Assembly: GCA_024699855.1 (NCBI GenBank)
Contig: JAMPIQ010000002.1
Span: 8,246,001 to 8,310,000 of the forward strand
Length of the DNA stretch: 64,000 nucleotides
Origin: Aphelenchoides besseyi
Taxonomy: Eukaryota > Nematoda > Chromadorea > Rhabditida > Aphelenchoididae
Direction: 5' to 3'
The notes beneath the pieces are model-generated. The model saw nothing but the letters and a program-made list of their open reading frames with translations, was not told the origin of the DNA and did no database searches. Shown piece after piece: positions 55,052 through 64,000 of this stretch (positions are counted from its first letter, which is position 1; every line of letters starts with the position of its first letter). A program made the translations under genes and the position numbers.

Positions 55052-55771
55052 AAAGCCTCGAGCAGAAGCGTCTGGCAGCTTTGTCGTCGAAGATTGTGAG
55101 GACTGTCGAAACGATTAACAGACGACAAACGCGACCTCAAGAAGCGGACTGTTGCGAATAAAGTAAATAAAATTGGAAAGAAAACGCCGTCGGCACTTCT
55201 CGTGTGCCACTGACGAAAAGAATTTTCAGGCATCGTTTTTCGTTCAATTTCAAATGAAAACGAATTCAATTTGTTCGATGTGGATTCCCAATTAGTAGGA
55301 AGCTTAATTTGCGAACGAGAGCCCTCCACTCGGCCCGCCAAGCGCTGTAACTTCGCGGTCCACGAGAATGCAAATCCGCCGCCGTTCCGACGTGATTTCT
55401 GAACGAACGAAAACCATACGGACGGAAAGAAACCGAGAGAAAGTGCCGAGAAGACTTCTGGAGGGATTTGCGTCATCGGCGGTCGGCATTCGGTGGAAAA
55501 GTACATGCACACGCCCAAAAAAGAGAGCGTTCCTTCGAGAGTTATTCGACCGCCGCATTTGTAATCAACTTCTCTTCAGTAATTAGCGTTCCTCATGTTC
55601 CAAAATCCTTTTTCGAACAAAACTCGTCATTAAACTCGGCTGTCAGAAGCATTCATTACAAAGCTGAGTGGTGGATCGCTTGTTGAAATGGCAGCTGTCA
55701 ATTGAAATTCGACTGTTACACGGAAGTTTAATTTGCGTGTTCAGAAATTTATTCTAATCAACAAAAAACAA
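55052..55771. other. convergent 3' region with no recognised gene
   Basis: The coiled-coil gene (plus) and the ZNF593 gene (minus) end facing this stretch. A minus frame of 200 codons begins beyond it and overlaps the coiled-coil gene antisense (54916-55518); it is judged a shadow. Confidence 0.4.
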
Positions 55772-56147
55772 TCATGGGGCCGCAGAAAAACTGCTAATCG
55801 AATTGCCGAGTCCGCCGGCTGCCTCGGCTTCTGCTTGAGAGTATGGAATTTCTTTAAGCCGTTTAAGCTGCTGCTTGTGAGCTGAAAAACGCAAATCGAA
55901 TTAAACCAAAAGATTTCAGAATGAACGTACTTTTGCTTTTTCTATGTTTCTCCAAAGTCAACTGATCGACCAAATAGCGACTGCATTCCACGCAATAGAA
56001 CTGACCGTCTCCCGGTAAATCGAAGTCCAGCGGATGTTCGGATGTGAGCTTGACGACTTTGGCGGGTTGAAGATCCTCGTGAATTTGATCCAAGTCCTTG
56101 GCCTTGCGTTTTCTCACTTTGTTCGGTTGAGAGTGTTTTTTCGGCAT
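55772..56147 (-). CDS. zinc finger protein 593 homologue (Bud20 type)
   Basis: This small nucleolar protein family (yeast Bud20, human ZNF593) helps export and maturation of 60S ribosomal subunits. The product is basic at the start (MPKKHSQPNKVRKRKAKDLD), then carries QIHEDLQP and DLPGDGQFYC, and one C2H2 finger (CVECSRYLVDQLTLEKHRKS, then KTHK). The conserved tail LKRLKEIPYSQAEAEAAGG matches the PYSQEEAE motif of ZNF593. One intron of about 50 nt splits the finger. The ATG at 56147 is directly preceded by TTGCAG, a splice acceptor with no room for a 5' UTR, as expected for trans-splicing. It is the last gene of a three-gene head-to-tail group. Confidence 0.92.
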
Positions 56148-56275
56148 CTGCAACTAAATGAGCTAACAGAAATCTAATGTTGAAGAAGAGAAGAGTAGCA
56201 AGTGGTTTGAACCGCAGAAACAAATAGCATTTTGGTTGTTCAACGTTTATTTACACATCAAGAGATCAACAACTG

Positions 56276-56665
56276 TTAATGGTTGGGCCGAGATTTCATT
56301 TGTACTTCAGCAATTTCCGATACGAAAGATTGTAATTCGGTGATTAGACGCTCCACTTCGACCGTTGTGTTCGCCAACTCACTTCCGTAGCGTAAGTGTT
56401 GAGCATCCAAACTCACAAGTTCACGATCCAATTCTTCGGGTGTTTTTTCATCCATTGGCAACGAATCGATTAAGATCTCAATGTCTTTTGCCGTTCTGGC
56501 AATGTGCTGAGCAAACAAATCGGCATTCGGTTCGTCCATTATTTCTGGATCGGGTTCACGAAAGTCACAGGCTTTGGCCGTGCTCTGCAACACACCAATA
56601 GCGTTGCACATGAAGTTCGCTTGTTCGTTGATCAGATCCTGAATTTGGGTTAAACGATCGGCCAT
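56276..56665 (-). CDS. mdt-21: Mediator complex subunit 21
   Basis: This is an essential subunit of the Mediator middle module, linking activators to RNA polymerase II. The single exon encodes 129 residues. [28 protein letters not shown] and [15 protein letters not shown] are the conserved N-terminal half that pairs with MED7; the rest is a coiled coil ending [11 protein letters not shown]. The length fits the family (about 140). The ATG at 56665 is immediately preceded by GTTTTAG, a splice acceptor. It lies 186 nt downstream of the SET stop codon and 128 nt upstream of the ZNF593 start on the same strand. Confidence 0.95.
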   Translation of the reverse strand: MADRLTQIQDLINEQANFMCNAIGVLQSTAKACDFREPDPEIMDEPNADLFAQHIARTAKDIEILIDSLPMDEKTPEELDRELVSLDAQHLRYGSELANTTVEVERLITELQSFVSEIAEVQMKSRPNH

Positions 56666-56851
56666 CTAAAACAACGACCAGTTAAACAAAACGTGATTGC
56701 TGAGAAGTAGGTTGCGGTAAATAACCAATAGAAATTGAAGAGCCTTTTAATTTATACTTTTATGGAAGTTCGACTCACAGAAAACTGCGCTTCTTATAAA
56801 AAAATTAATGGTTTTACAGGCAGGAAAAAGATACAAATGAAATGAAAAAAG

Positions 56852-57826
56852 TTATTGTTGGAGATCTTCGGCCAAATTGCCTTCGTCCGACGACACCTCA
56901 TCGTCTTCGCCATCGCCATAAGCATCGGGCATCAGAAAGTATTGAAGTGGGTTGATCCAAATCTCATCTTTGATGATCTAAATATAACATATAAAATTAC
57001 ATCAAATGTCTATGCTCACATCCGCAACATCGTCACTACTCGGCTCCTCGGTGTCTTTGAACCAGTCAAAGAACGGACGGTTGGTGCGGTTTGTGGTGCG
57101 TTTTGGCTGCAAATTCGCTAATTTCGTTTCCCATTAAATGATTACCCACCTCTTTACCCGGTTTCCAGTCAATTTTCGTACTCGTACAAGTCAACTCGCC
57201 GTTACTCTCCATACTGAACGCTTTGACCAATTCGCGATTTTCGAAGTACGGATTGACATCAAAGACAAAGCGAATCGTGTATCCGCTTTCATTTTCATGC
57301 AAATCCTCCGTCTGAATCAATGAAAAGTCAAAAGTGTAAAGAAACTGACTTACAACTTCCAGTCGAGTCAAATAGTGCATCAGTTCTTCTTCGTCTTCAG
57401 ACAAGATCTCGCGAGTTGTCGGATGATTGATGAACTAAAAATAAAGAACAATCAAACAGTTCCAAACAAGTAATAAACTTACCACAGTGACCCAAAAGTT
57501 GGGAATCGCTTCGATCAGCTTTTGTCGAGATTCGTAGTGGGGATTTCGCAGCTGATTGTACTTCTTCTCGATTTTGATAATCTCGTCGTTGGCCTTCTCG
57601 TTCAACGTGTCCAACTCACTTTGAACTCGATCCAACTCTTCTAACGTTTCTTGAGTCGAAATTTTTGGTCCGTCGTTCAAATCTTCCTAATGAATTTAAA
57701 CGTAATTAAAAACAAATTTAAACTTACTTTAGAAGTGCGTGGAGTGTGATTCGAATTTTCCACGTTGTCTACATTAGGAGCCTCAATTCTCGGCCGTTTC
57801 GCTTCAGCGGCTCCATCATCAGACAT
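56852..57826 (-). CDS. SET/TAF-I nucleosome assembly protein
   Basis: This is a histone chaperone of the NAP family, also a phosphatase 2A inhibitor in vertebrates. The start at 57826 gives MSDDGAAEAKRPRIEAPNVD, then a dimerising helix (LEELDRVQSELDTLNEKAND), KKYNQLRNPHYESRQKLIEA, IPNFWVTVFINHP and TREILSEDEEELMHYL, which are SET landmarks. The histone-binding earmuff follows (GYTIRFVFDVNPYFEN, SMESNGELTCTSTKIDWKPG, FFDWFKDTEE), then IWINPLQYFL and an acidic tail ending LAEDLQQ. The acidic tail is short compared with human SET. Introns are 40-60 nt. It is the first gene of a probable operon with MED21 and ZNF593. The C. elegans relative is SPR-2. Confidence 0.95.
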
Positions 57827-58510
57827 CTTTGAATCAACTAAAAGCTTACGATTTAGACTACCAAACACTCGCGTCTTAAACGAAAATCCTATGCCACGGC
57901 AAACCTCGAAATTAAAACAATCCAGTTGTATTTCAGGCTCTTACAGTAAACCCAAAGACAATTGAGGAACGAGAAGATGGGAGAGAACGAAGACACCAAA
58001 AGTGAGGAGTGCATCAACGGTCAGTCGAAGTGCGCAGATTCGTGTAGAAGAGGAATAAAAAGAATTGTAAAGGACGCACCAAATCGGCGTCGTCGCATTT
58101 CGGACGCCGTTGCGCTCGTGTGAGTAGGAAGACGCGGGTCGTGTGTATGTTCTGCGACTGCTTTCGAGTTGTGGTTTGGGTCTTTCGCATCATCCAAATG
58201 TGTGCGTTTCGGTTGTTTTCGTCATGTCACGTGAATTCCAATGTTCACAAAAAGTTTTTTCGTTCTCGAAATGAGCGCGCTGGTCAAAAAAATAACCGCG
58301 TTTCGAACACGCAATTAGTTTTCCATCGTGTATTTTGAAATTTCAGCTCTTCAAACTGACCGTTTAGTTTGCAGTTTCCATCAGCGAATTTCGTAAAATG
58401 GAATTGAAAGATCGTTGAGAATTGGTGATAGTCACGTGTGCCATCTTCTATATTACGTGCTGGAGATGCTCGTTGTTTTTATCTTTCGCAATTCCTGAAT
58501 TTAAATCAAG
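57827..58510. promoter_or_regulatory. divergent promoter region, SET group and RSBN1/DPY-21 gene
   Basis: This 684-nt interval lies between two divergent transcription units, so it should carry the promoter of the SET-MED21-ZNF593 group (minus) and of the JmjC gene (plus). Frames within are not coding-like. No specific element was identified. Confidence 0.45.
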
Positions 58511-61029
58511 ATGTTTACCGAACCGCCTTCGATGCTGAATGGCGCCCAGGACTTTAGATGCACCGGATTCCCACCAACACCGGTCAAATCCGAGCAATCA
58601 CAACCGAGTAGTCAGTTACCATCATTACCGCCACCTGTTTGTCTGATGTCTCCCTTTCCGTTTTTGGTCGACACTTCGATTCCGCCACCAAACTTCCCAT
58701 CCGCCTTCTATCCGCCATTTCCAGTGCCGATGATGTCGGTTGAATCCTCAACGGAAGAGCTGTTGCCTGCGCCTCCACCGCCGCCAATAACAACGACCGT
58801 CGAATCGACACTTTCGATCTCTCCGGCAACCACCATTACCCCAACGATTTTCAACTCTTCGAAACTGCCGTTAGGGATTATTGAATCGCCACGTCGAAGG
58901 TTTGATGCGCTTCTGAATGCCGCAGTCGAACGAAAGGCTGCCGCGGCTGCAGCACAATCCACATCAACCGAAACGGTAAGCCTCTTTCTTAGACTTGAAA
59001 ATTCGTTGAATTGTGTTTCAGAAACCAACAACTATTGATACGATTCGAGAAGAAGTGGATTCCGCCAAGAAGAATACGACGCTCTTAAAAAGTCGGTTCA
59101 GCACGGAAAACGAGTCAATTGTCGAATCAGCTTCTATAACCCGTTGGTCGCAATCTGAGCAAGCGCATAACGGAGAAGCCACAAAAACTTCCGAGAAACC
59201 ATCGATCACAAACGCTCAGATCTCCGAATCGAAATCAGAAGTTCCTTCGAATTCTCCACAAAAATATCAATCCTCTTCACAATCCAAATCGTCTTTTCGA
59301 ACCTCCGGTTTCTGCAGTTCAACGAAACGACCGATTTCTCCGCATTCGTCCGTCAAACGTACGGCAAACGTGGAAATAAATTCAGAAATCGAACTCAAGA
59401 AACCGAAGAAAGAACGCTCACATCGACCGAATGAACGTGAATTGACGCCTACAAGTCCGAAGAAAGTAGTCGAAGCAAGAAGATCCGTAGAGTCAACAGA
59501 ATCACCGAAGAAAAAGAAGCCGAAACATTTGGTCGAAGTCGAGAACAACAACACAGCAGTAAAAACCGAATCGTCCGAAGAAACAACAACCACAGAAGTG
59601 AAAGCAAAAAAGAAACGTCGTCATCGATTGCCGCAAATTTCCGAAAAGTTTCGTCGTTTCGTCCAAGTCGAAATACATCCGAACGGTGGAGCTTCGATTC
59701 TGCGTTCCGATTGGAAACGAATCCGAAAACACTTCGAACTGAAGTCTGATCGTCTGCAGTTCATCGTCGAATTCATTACTTTGGGTTTTGCCGAGCTTCA
59801 CGGAACTCCAATTTTCGTGATTTGTATTCTCGAAAATGGTGCCGATCACATGCGCGACATTCTGACTTATTTGGCTGAAGAACACTCACAACTTAACGTT
59901 AAAGTCGGATCGTTGGCTAACAAGCAGATCGTTGAAACGATGCAAATCTCTAATTATTATCAGAGAGTTTTGGATTCTTGTCATCAGGGAACTTTCCGTT
60001 ACGGACCGATGAATGCGTTGAGTTTGGTTGGAACAAAACAAGAAGAATGTGGAAACTATTTTAAGGTTTGATTGTCTTTGCTCATCTATTCAATCAGTCT
60101 ATTTTAGGAGTTGATCAATGAACTCGGCAAAAACCCGCTTCTTCGTCTTCTCATGCCTTGGGGGCCGTTGTCAGTGAAAGAAGGGGCGTTGCCTACCGAT
60201 TCCGATGATGGACCAATCTTCTGGGTTCGGCCGGGAGAACAGTTGATTCCAACCGATGAGCTTAAAGACGATTCACTAAAACCGAAAAGTCGTGCCAACT
60301 CAATTGGACGCAAATCGACGTTGTCGATTCGATCAATGGAACGACGTGAATTGCTTTTCGAAGATCGAACTCCGTGTCACGCGGATCACGTTGACGATGG
60401 ACTGGAACGACGCACTACAGCGGCAGTTGGTGTCCTACAAGCAGTTCGTAATCCAAATGAAAAACAGTAAGTTCTCGAAAAGTTCGTTTTCGTGCATTTC
60501 TTTGGTCGACCGTGCTCCAGGAACCCGTAGAAATTACTGTCGTTGTTTTTGTCGTTCGATTCAACGACGTAATTTCACGGGTCCCCGGCGCCATTCGGTT
60601 TGTGACCATCTACTCATTCTTTATTGTCCATTTGTTTGTTTGGTTCCGACTAATTCGAGTTTTTAGAAGCGATGAACTGCGCGTCGTTAAGGATGTTGTT
60701 TGTTTCCACGCTGCTGATTTCGATAAGATCGTTGAGATCTTGCAGTTGGATTTGTTCGAACCTCCGATGTCTCAAGTGAGTTGCGAAAAAACAAGAACAA
60801 ACTTATCTTTTCGTTTCAGTGCATTCAGTGGGTGGAAGAAGCGAAGTTGAATCAACTTCGTCGTGATGGAATTCGTTACGCTAAATTCCAGCTGCACGAA
60901 AACTGCATCTACTTTATGCCTCGCAACGTCGTTCATCAGTTCCGCACGATCAGTGCTTGTCAGTCTGTAGCATGGCATGTTCGTCTTAAACAATATTATC
61001 CACAAACAACCCGTGACTCCTCTTCCTAA
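58511..61029 (+). CDS. dpy-21: RSBN1/DPY-21-type JmjC histone demethylase
   Basis: The family demethylates H4K20me2; C. elegans DPY-21 acts in dosage compensation. Exon 1 (from 58511) is Pro-rich and disordered. Exon 2 (about 59022-60064) has a long Ser/Lys-rich low-complexity part followed by the conserved core: [85 protein letters not shown], then [30 protein letters not shown], and [20 protein letters not shown] in CHADH is the HxD iron-binding pair and VVHQF supplies the distal His. The match to human RSBN1 is strong in every block, so the enzyme is probably active. Introns lie at about 58977-59021, 60065-60107, 60470-60665 and 60778-60820. The stop is at 61027-61029. Confidence 0.94.
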
Positions 61030-61458
61030 TCATTCCGTTTCCGAACTTCTAGTCAACCGTTTTTTCTCAACCTACTCCCGGTTTTAACGCATCTCTTGTG
61101 TTCGATAAGGAATGTTATTGCATTCAAACTGGTTGTTTCTTCTGTAATTCTACCGCTGCTCTTGAACGAGTACTATGCAACAAACGATTCAGTAAGTTGC
61201 AGATCTTTTTCGTGGATCCAATCGCAAATGTTTTCGCAGTATGTTCTTCCAGTGATTTTGCATATCCGTTGATCTCGATGGTCATAGTCGGTTTTGTTGT
61301 ATTTATTTTGTTGATAAATAAACTGATCAAGAGAATTCGCGCTTGTAAATCAATCAACTCGAATGATCTATTTGCTGGAAATCAACTGCGATGTGTAAAA
61401 AGCGTTTGCATGCTTCTCACGAGAGTTATGAACTGAAAGTTTGTTTCGTTGCAGCAGA
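61030..61458 (+). other. interval between the JmjC gene and HDAC
   Basis: A plus frame (about 61098-61436) reads with six cysteines and one hydrophobic span (PLISMVIVGFVVFILLI) but has no ATG and no upstream exon, so it is not called. The interval ends with TTGCAG at 61449-61454, four nt before the HDAC ATG, a likely trans-splice acceptor. The two same-strand genes are only 429 nt apart. Confidence 0.35.
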
Positions 61459-63513
61459 ATGGACGCAAAACGAACTGCTTTAGTTTTCAATTCGAATCAC
61501 GATCTTCATTTCAATTCTGTGCTTTTGGATCACCCCGAGCATCCAAAGCGCATTGTTGAAATTCGCAAACGTTTGAAGGACTTTGGATTGTTGGAAAAAT
61601 GCCGGTTAATCGAGGAGGTTCTTAGTGCCGTTTTGAAGAACTTTTATCGGAATTTAGAATATTCCGGAATTGTCGGAAGAGCTGTTGTCTCAAACTCACG
61701 GTCATGAGTACGTGAAGGAGTTGAAGTCTTTACAACAAAAAGAACAAAGCGAAATCAACGAGTTTGCCAGCCGCTTTGACAGTGTTTCGTGTACGAAGGT
61801 AAACAACCGTAAGGTCGAGTAATTAAGTCTTCAGGATTCTTATAATGTAGCAATCAGCGCTGCTTCTTGTGCCGTTCATTTGACACAACAGGTCGTGAGA
61901 GACAACCTAACCAATGGCTTCGCTTTGATTCGTCCACCCGGTCATCACGCTCAACGTTCAATAGCCAACGGATTTTGTCTGCTGAACAACGTTGCATTGG
62001 CTGCTCGATCAGCTTTGACTGAAGGATTGGAGAAGATTTTGATAGTAGATTTCGATGTTCATCATGGGCAGGGCGTACAAATGCAGTTTTATAATGATCC
62101 ACGGTTCGTTCTGTTCATCTTAATTTTACTTATTCTTTCAGGGTCATGTATTTTTCTGTTCATCGATATGAGCATGGAAGCTTTTGGCCAAATCTGCCAG
62201 AAGGAGATTTCGATTCGATTGGCGACGGAATGGGAGTTGGTTTCAACATCAACTTTCCACTTAACGAAGTCACCGAACATCGAAAAAGCACGTTTATCGT
62301 CTCCTTTAGACTCAAATTGAAGACGCTGATTACATGTTCATTTTTTGGAACATTTTGCATCCGATAGCCGTCGAATTCGAGCCGCAAATAATCTTGTTCT
62401 CCGCAGGATTCGATGCATGTGCTGGAGATCCAGTGGTTCGTTTATGCCAAACAATTTGATCGCGGTTTTTAGGGACATCTACTTTTGACTCCACATCTGT
62501 TTGCCAATTGGGTTTTTCATCTTCGTCTCGTCTGCCAAAGACAAGTTCTAATTCTGGAAGGAGGTGGTGAACTACACCTTAGCTCCCATCGCCAAAATGA
62601 CAGAATACTCATATCGATAGACTCCTTGATGTGCTGAGTTCGACGGTATCAATTTTATCGTGCGAAAATCACACAGTAAAAAGTTAATACGGTAAATACA
62701 TGAATTACAAAACCTCTGCAATATGGGTATCAAACTGATACTTTCAATAAGACAAATTAAACGGTTGTATCTTCAGCACGTTCAAAAATGCACGATAGCA
62801 AGATAAATCATGTGCAACTTGCCGCTACCAAAAAATCGCTCTGCTAAACCGAATGTGACATTCAATTTTCTATTCAAATTAACGCCATATTACCTACTCC
62901 AAACCACCGGTTAGTTTTGGCTAGAAATGCTTTAAAATAACAGTCGCGGGGTTATCCCATCGAAAGTATCAGTTTGTTGTTTTTGTATTTACCGTATTAA
63001 CTTTTTACTGTGTGGTTTTCGCACGATAAAATTGATACCGTCGAACTCAGCACATCAAGGAGTCTATCGATATGAGTATTCTGTCATTTTGGCGACGGAA
63101 GCTAAAGTGTAATTACTTCAATAAGGGTACAATCATAAGTCACAATCCGTTTGTGTTCAACGTTGTGTTGAAACGTTGCTTGAAGGTGTTCCGCCGGAGT
63201 TGAGCTGCAAAAAAGTTCGAAAAAGGTGAGAAGAAAACAAAACGACGATAAGCTTGTCGTTTCAGTGTTCTTGAAACTGGGAAACAAGTTCGGAATCTGC
63301 TTGGAAAATATTGGAAGTCGATAGCTAAGCAATCAAGGTAGAATACAAATTGATTTTAATTCAATTTGATTTAGTGATGATACGGTGCCCAAAAAAGAAC
63401 GCAGTGTCTTAGCAAATGTTTCGGTACCAACAGGAAACGTTCTACAAGATCAACTGTTAAATCCGTTTGATTGCGACGTTTACGATCGACCATTACCAAA
63501 CCCAACAGCTTGA
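61459..63513 (+). CDS. class II histone deacetylase, single catalytic domain
   Basis: This is a zinc-dependent lysine deacetylase of the HDAC4/6/10 branch. The start at 61459 gives MDAKRTALVFNSNHDLHFNS. The catalytic residues are present: the His pair in RPPGHHAQRS, the zinc ligands in VDFDVHHGQG, the Asp of SAGFDACAGDP, and the transition-state Tyr in EGGYN. The sequence FSVHRYEHGSFWPNLPEGDF is class II in type. The C-terminal 95 residues (CVETLLEGVPPELSC, VRNLLGKYWKSIAKQ) resemble the post-catalytic part of HDAC6 domains. There is one domain only, no ubiquitin-binding finger, and no long N-terminal extension. A 562-nt intron at 62564-63125 holds a MITE; it must be removed to form the EGGYN motif. 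Other introns are 36-45 nt. The stop is at 63511-63513. Confidence 0.92.
62575..62700 (+). repeat. left terminal inverted repeat of the MITE
   Basis: This 126-nt arm reads inward from CACCTTAGCT and ends GGTAAATACA. It is the reverse complement of 62984-63109 apart from four mismatches. Confidence 0.9.
62984..63109 (-). repeat. right terminal inverted repeat of the MITE
   Basis: This arm starts TGTATTTACC and ends GCTAAAGTG, pairing with the left arm over its full 126 nt. Confidence 0.9.
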
Positions 63514-63533
63514 TTGCAACGAATTTTAATAGC

Positions 63534-63539
63534 AATAAA
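63534..63539 (+). terminator. poly(A) signal of HDAC
   Basis: AATAAA lies 20 nt after the HDAC stop codon and five nt before the convergent gene's stop codon, so the HDAC transcript must extend antisense into the 3' end of its neighbour. Confidence 0.55.
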
Positions 63540-63543
63540 CAAT

Positions 63544-64000
63544 CTAATCGGTCTTTCCATTGATTTGTGAATTCTTCACTTCGCTGTCTCTATTGATTGC
63601 CGTGTAACGTCGTCCGCACTCCCCAAGAAATCCATCAGCAGCAAGAACTCGTATGAAGAGAAAGGCGTTAATGAGTGTGAAAACCACTCCCGTCCCATAG
63701 CCAATAACAAAATAGAACTGTCGATAATGGTACGAATGATTATAAACGTAGATCATTTGAATGGTGGGACTGATGAATCGAAAAAGAACGAACCTAAAAT
63801 CTAAATTTCAAATCGATCCTGTAAACAAAACTAACGTTACGAGGTTGGCGTATTTGATGAAAGTGAACAGCTTGGGGTTGGACAGATTTGCGCCACTCAG
63901 AAGAAAAAGAGTCCGAAGATGAAGGAAAATACTAAAGAAAAGTGACTAATCAATTCGAATAACCAAACCTGTTACATTCCATGAGCAATGACCAAAACGC
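63544..64000 (-). CDS. TLC-type multi-pass membrane protein, partial
   Basis: Only the C-terminal part is in the window; the gene runs past position 64000. Exons joined on the minus strand give SGANLSNPKLFTFIKYANL, then VTFVLFRFISPTIQMIYVY, then RQFYFVIGYGTGVVFTLINA and FLFIRVLAADGFLG before a polar tail ending INGKTD. The order (a short loop with NPKLF, a hydrophobic span with FRFISP, and a last span running into FLFIRVL) resembles TLC-domain proteins such as CLN8/TLCD, but the signature residues are not all visible. The donor used between the second and third segments is GTTAGT, chosen to keep the frame. The stop is 30 nt from the HDAC stop on the opposite strand. Confidence 0.6.

Larger units (their letters stand above)
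62575..63109. mobile_element. 535-bp MITE with 126-bp terminal inverted repeats
   Basis: The arms 62575-62700 and 62984-63109 are inverted copies, 126 nt each, differing at four positions by eye; three of these lie within the outer 15 nt. They begin CACCTTAGCTCCC and CACTTTAGCTTCC. The flanking TA at 62573-62574 and 63110-63111 looks like a target-site duplication of the Tc1/mariner type. An inner, weaker inverted match (AACTGATACTTTC) lies near 62735 and 62960. No transposase frame is present, so it is non-autonomous. It sits wholly inside an intron of the HDAC gene. Confidence 0.9.

Noticed and set aside
54916..55518. Minus-strand open frame of 200 codons overlapping the coiled-coil gene
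   Set aside because: It runs antisense through well-phased exons of the coiled-coil gene and has no domain.
61098..61436. Plus-strand frame with cysteines and one hydrophobic span before HDAC
   Set aside because: No ATG and no upstream exon; it may be intergenic chance sequence.

Overview
This 64 kb window is nuclear DNA from a small-genome metazoan, almost certainly a nematode. The evidence is dense intron-rich genes with mostly 25-60 nt introns, splice acceptors placed directly on start codons (as expected for spliced-leader trans-splicing), close head-to-tail gene groups, and a CDK1 whose C-terminal tail matches, from memory, the C. elegans CDK-1 form. The species cannot be fixed from the sequence alone. 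No bacterial, viral, CRISPR, rRNA or convincing tRNA sequence was seen.

Layout. 0.3-0.8 kb (-): possible small orphan gene. 2.3-7.1 kb (+): classical-type cadherin with a mucin-like insert. 8.3-12.1 kb (-): PHD+SET protein of the MLL5/SETD5/UpSET type. 12.6-13.6 kb (+): secreted low-complexity protein. 15.8-22.0 kb (+): PCTAIRE kinase (CDK16 family) with two alternative first exons. 22.0-23.6 kb (-): mitochondrial succinyl-CoA ligase beta subunit. 23.8-27.1 kb (+): BTB-BACK-AT-hook nine-zinc-finger protein. 27.4-27.9 kb (-): small orphan gene just downstream of the phosphorylase kinase beta subunit gene (28.1-32.5 kb, -). 33.1-35.1 kb (+): coiled-coil protein that may be transposase-derived. 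36.1-37.0 kb (+): DHRS4-like SDR. 38.5-40.6 kb (+): large secreted orphan. 41.1-42.3 kb (+): CDK1. 43.0-43.8 kb (+): V-ATPase subunit E. 44.8-45.5 kb (+): Ly6-type GPI protein. 45.7-46.5 kb (-): four-TM protein. 47.3-47.7 kb (-): possible small gene. 48.9-50.6 kb (-): DYRK2/MBK-2 kinase. 50.6-54.4 kb: no gene seen. 54.4-55.1 kb (+): coiled-coil orphan. 55.8-57.8 kb (-): SET histone chaperone, MED21 and ZNF593 in a tight head-to-tail group. 58.5-61.0 kb (+): RSBN1/DPY-21 JmjC demethylase. 61.5-63.5 kb (+): class II HDAC with a 535-bp MITE in an intron. 63.5 kb to the end (-): TLC-type membrane protein, cut by the window edge.

Function. The genes are mostly conserved housekeeping and regulatory genes. 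Three different CMGC kinases (CDK16-type, CDK1, DYRK2-type) and several chromatin or transcription proteins (MLL5-like, SET, MED21, DPY-21-like, HDAC, zinc-finger protein) lie in this stretch, but nothing shows that they form one pathway. The most unusual features are the long-TIR transposon inside an HDAC intron immediately before the catalytic-tyrosine codon, the extremely short introns, the alternative promoters of the PCTAIRE kinase, the probable operon at 55.8-57.8 kb, and several orphan genes. All exon models were assembled by eye from reading frames and GT/AG signals, so individual junctions need transcript evidence.
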